DNA of 10,007 bases, from NCBI GenBank assembly GCA_900766735.1, contig CAAFWO010000001.1, positions 1 to 10,007 on the forward strand, in the 5' to 3' direction. The stretch is from Clostridia bacterium (GTDB taxonomy: Bacteria > Bacillota > Clostridia > CAKSNL01 > HGM11501). Under the pieces are notes generated by a model. The model did no database searches. It had not been told where the DNA came from and worked only from the letters and a program-made list of their open reading frames with translations. This document shows, piece by piece, positions 7,106-10,007 of the stretch. The position numbers and the translations under genes were made by a program. Every line of letters starts with the position of its first letter. Position 1 is the stretch's first letter.

Positions 7106-7914
7106 TTTTGCATATCGCTGTTCACCGCCGCGCGGTAGTATGTGTCTATGGTCGTGAACGAGTTATAGAGCATCGACAGCATATAGCCCTTTATGTTTTT
7201 GACGTTTGCGACGCCCTCTAAGCACTCTATGACATAGCTTATATGATCGTGATTAAGCTTTAATAATCTTGACGATACGGCACCGCGATGAGCCGCAGTG
7301 CCGTTTATCGTAACTGTTCCCGTTTTGGTCATTAAAGCCTCGGTCATAAGCTCCGTTATCTGGTCGACAGTATCACGGCCGTACTCGGTTACAAGAGAAT
7401 TATAATCAATATTTTCTTTGACGATTTCGCGCATCAATCCCTCTTCCCGTCCGAAGGATAAGGTTGTTATATTGTTCTTGATATTATTATTTTTATTTAT
7501 ATTTATATTATTAGGCTCTTCTTTTGCGGCGTCAACACTTCGCTTTTTAGCGCTGTCCTGACTTCGGTTTTTAAGAGCGGCAGACTCCGTATCTTCCGAC
7601 GCGCCGAGTTCTTTTATATAGATCATGGCAGGCTTTCCGAGACCCTGTTTTTTCCGTTCGATAAGTCCCGCGGCCGAAAGCTCGGAAAAGACGCGGACGC
7701 ACTTGTCCTTCCCAATCGAGAGAAGCTCCATCGCCTCGGCGTGCGTGAAATAAAGATAGGTCGCGCCGTTTTTGTCGACCCATTCGTTTTTCTCGGAAAG
7801 CGAGAGCCTGTCTGTCAAAAGCGAGTATAATATTTTCGCGTCGCTCGATATTTTTTTATACCGTCCGTCGGTGAAAAGCGATTTCGGCAAACGGCAAAAT
7901 GCATTTTGTTTCAT
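6955..7914 (-). CDS. repA: RepA_N/DUF6017 replication initiator, tail antisense to GH20
   Basis: This 319-residue protein is like the initiators of low-GC plasmids and integrative elements. An N-terminal RepA_N winged-helix domain (about 5-100: FCRLPKSLF, SDAKILYSLLTDRL, LSIGKDKCVRVFSEL, GLIERKKQG) is followed by a hydrophilic linker (101-165) with an Asn/Ile/Lys-rich AT-rich stretch (NNININKNNNIKNN). A DUF6017-type domain comes next (about 166-268: ENIDYNSLVTEYGRDTVDQI, then NIKGYMLSMLYNSFTTIDTYYRAAVN). It would bind origin repeats and open the replicon. Residues 271-319 are coded wholly by the complement of the GH20 3' end, are Ser/Glu/Asp-rich and match no domain I know. The domain ends just at the GH20 stop, suggesting insertion, loss of the original stop and read-through. 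GGGGGG (7921-7926) lies 6 nt upstream. No mobilisation, partition or integrase gene is present, so it is probably a stranded remnant. Confidence 0.85.
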   Translation of the reverse strand: MKQNAFCRLPKSLFTDGRYKKISSDAKILYSLLTDRLSLSEKNEWVDKNGATYLYFTHAEAMELLSIGKDKCVRVFSELSAAGLIERKKQGLGKPAMIYIKELGASEDTESAALKNRSQDSAKKRSVDAAKEEPNNININKNNNIKNNITTLSFGREEGLMREIVKENIDYNSLVTEYGRDTVDQITELMTEALMTKTGTVTINGTAAHRGAVSSRLLKLNHDHISYVIECLEGVANVKNIKGYMLSMLYNSFTTIDTYYRAAVNSDMQNYKTAENVAEYELKQTSDTGAPSRQKGSNSSVSSAESEDDEYARFINMSF

Positions 7915-7921
7915 GGTAAAC

Positions 7922-7954
7922 CCCCCTTATGAGATAATTCTATCACATAGGGGG
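7922..7954 (-). promoter_or_regulatory. RepA promoter (extended -10) within an imperfect inverted repeat
   Basis: On the minus strand TGATAGAAT is an extended -10 box (-10 hexamer complement of 7937-7942, TG at 7944-7945) with no good -35. It sits in the middle of an inverted repeat, CCCCCTTATGAGAT (7922-7935) against ATCACATAGGGGG (7942-7954), with one bulge and one mismatch. The arm next to the gene contains the G-rich ribosome site. In a transcript starting upstream of this -10 box the repeat would fold and hide that site; one starting from this box would lack the other arm. Confidence 0.5.
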
Positions 7955-7967
7955 TCTTTTCCGTAAG

Positions 7968-8030
7968 TCCCGTATACGGCAGTTTGCGCTCACCTTTGCC
8001 GTATACGCCAATCGTTTGCCGTATACGGCA
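7968..8030. repeat. Three GTATAC-centred palindromes upstream of repA (iteron or operator)
   Basis: Three copies of the 14-bp palindrome TGCCGTATACGGCA occur at 7968-7981 (one mismatch, T-C-CCG start), 7997-8010 (one mismatch, ACGCCA end) and 8017-8030 (perfect). Centres are 29 and 20 bp apart. An imperfect inverted pair (GCGCTCACC at 7986-7994, GGTGAGGGCGC at 8033-8043) brackets the last two. They lie just upstream of the repA promoter, where initiators of this kind usually have origin iterons or autoregulatory operators. Palindromes rather than direct repeats favour binding by a dimeric protein. Confidence 0.72.
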
Positions 8031-8065
8031 GTGGTGAGGGCGCGAACGCCTGTCTTGTTTGCACC

Positions 8066-8370
8066 TCACACGGGTTGCCAAGGCTGGCGACCCCTACGGA
8101 TTGGGGGAATATGTAACTGTAGGGTCGATTCACGAATCGACCGTTATGTGTGCCTTTGGCAATATCCTCCCTGAATTTTCTTTACAGAAAATTCTTCCCT
8201 CCTTTAGGCAAGGAGGGCTTTAAACCTCCGCTATGGTTTTGATAGAACTTTTAAAGGCTCCCTTGCCCTAAAGGGAGCTGTCATTTTCAAAGAAAATGAC
8301 TGAGGGATTTAGGTTTTGCACCCATCCCGTTAGTGCACCGCTTTAAAGCCTTGCCCCCTCGGGGGAAGTC
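8066..8370. repeat. Mosaic of intergenic hairpin repeats
   Basis: No gene is seen here; the stretch is nearly all nested hairpins. A long dyad (TTGCCAAGGC near 8075-8084, GCCTTTGGCAA near 8152-8162) encloses GGTCGATTC/GAATCGACC (8123-8142). Then follow GAATTTTCT/AGAAAATTC (8173-8194), CCCTCCTT/AAGGAGGG (8197-8217), GCTCCCTT/AAGGGAGC (8257-8278), GTCATTTTC/GAAAATGAC (8280-8300) and CCCCC/GGGGG (8354-8365). From memory, blocks such as GGGAGCTGTC...GACTGAGGG recur between genes in gut Clostridia; that recollection is not a database result. They may be MITE- or REP-like elements moved in trans. No transposase is present. Confidence 0.75.
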
Positions 8371-8371
8371 A

Positions 8372-8388
8372 AACAAAAAAGGAGAGTT
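8372..8388 (+). repeat. 17-bp direct repeat, copy 1
   Basis: AACAAAAAAGGAGAGTT here forms the left half of the terminator. The identical 17-mer recurs at 9971-9987 on the far side of the carboxypeptidase gene, in the same orientation. Confidence 0.85.
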
Positions 8389-8401
8389 TCCTCTCCTTTT
8401 T
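8375..8401 (-). terminator. Bidirectional terminator after the carboxypeptidase gene
   Basis: AAAAAGGAGAG (8376-8386) pairs with CTCTCCTTTTT (8391-8401) around TTTC. Read leftward, the hairpin ends in a six-U run and lies 14 bp past the TAG of the D,D-carboxypeptidase gene, its likely client. It is also followed by T residues on the plus strand. Confidence 0.9.
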
Positions 8402-8414
8402 GCTCACCGGTAAA

Positions 8415-9710
8415 CTATTTTCTTCTTTTTCTCAGGCGCTCTTTTCTGCGCTTTTCATATTCGACCTGGCGAATGATGATCAAAATCACGACCGCAGCCG
8501 CGATGATCGCAATCACGATGCCGATGATCCTGCCGACCGAGCCGAAAAACGCCGACCACCACGAATATTCATAGTCGCGGTCGACCGTCAGCGCAACCGT
8601 GCCCTTCTCCTCGCCGTCCACCTTGATCTTGATAACGCCGACCTCGTCGCCCGCCTTGAGCGGCGCCTTTAAGGCGGAGTCTAACACGATCTCCTTTTCG
8701 ATGACGGGCTCTTCGTTCTTGCCCGAGAGTATGTAAAAGCTGTCCTTCGCGGAGAGGATCGCCGTCTTCACGCCCTTGGCGTATTTGATGCCGCGCTCGT
8801 CCTCCGTCTCGCCGGCGTTCACGACCGGGGTGTTCTTAAAGTTTTCAAAGCCCCACTCGAAAAGCGCCTTCGTGTCGGGATAGGACATATTAACGCCGTT
8901 TATGTTGCTCGCGCCCAGAACGACGGAGATCAGCCTCACATTGTCCTTTTCGGCAGAGCCCACAAGGCAGTGGAGCGCCGCGTCGGTATATCCCGTTTTG
9001 ATTCCTGTCGCCGGCGAATAGTAATAGTCCGCCGTCCTCTCCTTCGTCAAAAGGTTGTTGGTGTTGATAAAATAGCGCCTGTCCGCGCACTTATCTGTCG
9101 TCGGAAGCTCAAAGCTCTTTAACGAAACGATGTTTCTGAAGTTCTCGTTTCCCATCGCGTAGCATGCAATCTTCGCCATATCGGAGACGGTGGTGTAGTG
9201 GTTCTCGTCCGTCAGTCCGTGCGCGTTGGAAAAGTGCGTGCCGGTGCAGCCTAAGTCCGCCGCCTTCTTATTCATAAGGTCGATGAACGCGTCCACACTG
9301 CCCGATACCGCCTCGGCTAAAACATTTGCCGCGTCGTTACCGGAGGCAACCATCATTCCGGCGATAAAGTCGTAATTCGTGAAGGTCTCGCCCTCATAGA
9401 GCCCAAGCTTGCTCGAGTCCCACGAAATGCTCATCACGGCGTTGTTCGAGACCGTGCTCGTCGCGTTCATATCGAGGTTTTCGATTGCCAATATCGCGGT
9501 CATGATCTTCGTCGTGCTCGCGGGGTACTTCCTCTCGTCCGCCCCGTTTGAGGCCAAAACGCGCCCGTCGTCCTGGTTTATCAATATCCAGTTCGCCGAT
9601 GAAACTGACGGCCCGGCCGCTTTTGCCGCGTCCTTAGGCTCGGCAAAAGCGAACGATGAGATCATTACAACAAAGCACAAAATGAGTGCCGATAATCTTT
9701 TTTTATTCAT
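8415..9710 (-). CDS. D-alanyl-D-alanine carboxypeptidase (peptidase S11, DacF/PBP5-like)
   Basis: This 431-residue penicillin-binding protein removes the terminal D-Ala from peptidoglycan pentapeptides outside the membrane, limiting cross-linking. A signal peptide (1-23, ending AFA) is followed by the serine D,D-peptidase domain. All three active-site motifs are intact: STTK (S65 nucleophile, K68), SGN (S123-N125) and KTG (K238-G240). A PBP5-type C-terminal beta domain follows (about 296-380). The end is a real transmembrane helix (about 393-414) plus a strongly basic cytoplasmic tail (RRKERLRKRRK), not the amphipathic anchor of E. coli PBP5; this form is common in Clostridia. AAGGGA lies 4 nt before the ATG. 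It is monocistronic, with its own promoter (9742-9770) and terminator (8375-8401). The 'dacF' name is plausible, but paralogues cannot be told apart here. Confidence 0.95.
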   Translation of the reverse strand: MNKKRLSALILCFVVMISSFAFAEPKDAAKAAGPSVSSANWILINQDDGRVLASNGADERKYPASTTKIMTAILAIENLDMNATSTVSNNAVMSISWDSSKLGLYEGETFTNYDFIAGMMVASGNDAANVLAEAVSGSVDAFIDLMNKKAADLGCTGTHFSNAHGLTDENHYTTVSDMAKIACYAMGNENFRNIVSLKSFELPTTDKCADRRYFINTNNLLTKERTADYYYSPATGIKTGYTDAALHCLVGSAEKDNVRLISVVLGASNINGVNMSYPDTKALFEWGFENFKNTPVVNAGETEDERGIKYAKGVKTAILSAKDSFYILSGKNEEPVIEKEIVLDSALKAPLKAGDEVGVIKIKVDGEEKGTVALTVDRDYEYSWWSAFFGSVGRIIGIVIAIIAAAVVILIIIRQVEYEKRRKERLRKRRK

Positions 9711-9741
9711 AAGTTCCCTTCTTTTTTAACATTATAAAATG

Positions 9742-9770
9742 ATTATACAACATTTTCCGCCCTTTTTCAA
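9742..9770 (-). promoter_or_regulatory. Promoter of the carboxypeptidase gene
   Basis: On the minus strand TTGAAA (complement of 9765-9770) and TATAAT (complement of 9742-9747) are exactly 17 bp apart. The leader is about 25 nt and contains AAGGGA. A second TATAAT lies a few bases downstream (complement of 9731-9736), but I see no -35 for it. Confidence 0.85.
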
Positions 9771-9792
9771 GCATTTTATTAAAATTTAATAT

Positions 9793-9960
9793 GTTGGGTT
9801 TGTGGGGTGGTGCTCGGCCATATCCCTCCGGTTTTTCGTACGAAAAACCACCGTCTCGCTGTGGCTCTCCTCACGCCTCGGTTCTTGATGAGCCCACCGG
9901 GCCCTCATTCATTGCCTCGGCGCCGCTACGCTGCCTTTAGGCAAGGGAAGCTATTAAATA
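9793..9960. repeat. GC-rich intergenic repeat with a perfect 20-bp palindrome
   Basis: No gene is supported in this stretch. It carries a perfect palindrome centred on CGTACG (9830-9849), a GGGCCC core (9899-9904), and GCCTTTAGGC (9933-9942) followed by AAGGGAAGCT. Composition and layout are those of an intergenic repeat rather than a promoter. CCTTTAGGCAAGG (9934-9946) is identical to 8201-8213 in the other repeat. I recall similar blocks between genes of gut Clostridia, but cannot confirm it here. A 13-codon ATG frame on the minus strand (9871-9912) has no supporting signal and is probably part of the repeat. Confidence 0.6.
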
Positions 9961-9970
9961 ACCCCCAAAA

Positions 9971-9987
9971 AACAAAAAAGGAGAGTT
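9971..9987 (+). repeat. 17-bp direct repeat, copy 2
   Basis: AACAAAAAAGGAGAGTT is identical to 8372-8388. Here the complementary CTCTCC arm is absent: GCCGGTTCG follows instead, so this copy does not form the terminator hairpin within the window. It may be the edge of a second repeat or the remains of a duplicated terminator; the window ends 20 bp later. Confidence 0.7.
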
Positions 9988-10007
9988 GCCGGTTCGCGAT
10001 AAGAGAG

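Noticed and set aside
7968..8030. CRISPR array
   Set aside because: Only three copies of a short 14-bp palindrome with unequal 15- and 6-bp gaps. That is not repeat-spacer architecture, and no cas genes are present.
8066..8370. Insertion sequence
   Set aside because: No transposase frame, no paired terminal repeats enclosing a gene and no clear target duplication could be seen; called as intergenic repeats instead.
9871..9912. 13-codon minus-strand ATG frame in the right-hand repeat
   Set aside because: I see no ribosome site or promoter, and the sequence appears to be part of a repeat. It is more likely structure than a peptide gene.

Overview
The window looks like a chromosomal stretch of an anaerobic, Gram-positive, Clostridia-type Bacillota, most like the gut Oscillospirales and their relatives. 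The evidence is strong AGGAGG-type ribosome sites, TTGACA/TATAAT promoters, a copper-amine-oxidase-type stalk domain on a secreted protein, a RepA_N/DUF6017 replication initiator, and hairpin-rich intergenic repeats of a kind I recall from gut Clostridia. The genus cannot be fixed from sequence reading alone. Coding DNA is moderately GC-rich with GC-rich third positions. The RepA gene contains the most AT-rich patch.

Layout. 1-126: the last 36 codons of a GNAT acetyltransferase and its terminator, which overlaps the stop codon. 127-291: no gene or clear signal seen. 292-2648: a single-gene unit for a cytoplasmic GH31 glycosidase, with a near-consensus promoter, a cre/LacI-type operator at the likely transcription start and a terminator. 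2653-5451 (minus strand): a tightly packed three-gene operon, in transcription order a cupin-AraC regulator, a COG2159-type amidohydrolase and a secreted stalk-domain/DNA-RNA non-specific nuclease with a C-terminal cysteine motif. 5452-5545: a compact divergent promoter region with a perfect 12-bp palindrome, firing left into the AraC operon and right into a GH20 exo-beta-N-acetylhexosaminidase gene (5546-7105). 6955-7914 (minus strand): a lone RepA_N/DUF6017 replication initiator gene whose last 49 codons lie antisense inside the GH20 gene. 7915-8414: RepA control region with three GTATAC palindromes, then a mosaic of hairpin repeats, then a terminator. 8415-9710 (minus strand): a D,D-carboxypeptidase (peptidase S11) gene with a consensus-like promoter. 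9780-10007: a second, different intergenic repeat sharing short direct repeats with the one on the other side of the carboxypeptidase gene.

How it fits together. The two glycosidases have no signal peptide, so they probably trim imported oligosaccharides. GH31 is likely under carbon-source control by a LacI/CcpA-type protein and GH20 by the divergent AraC regulator. The AraC operon adds an amidohydrolase of unknown substrate and an exported nuclease. The RepA gene is the one clear mobile-element component. It has no mobilisation, partition or integration partners here, and its ORF runs into the GH20 gene exactly where its recognisable domain ends, so it looks like a stranded plasmid or ICE remnant. 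The most distinctive points are this RepA/GH20 junction with its palindrome array and the T8 tract at the amidohydrolase start. I saw no CRISPR array, tRNA, rRNA or riboswitch, and no clearly new defence system.
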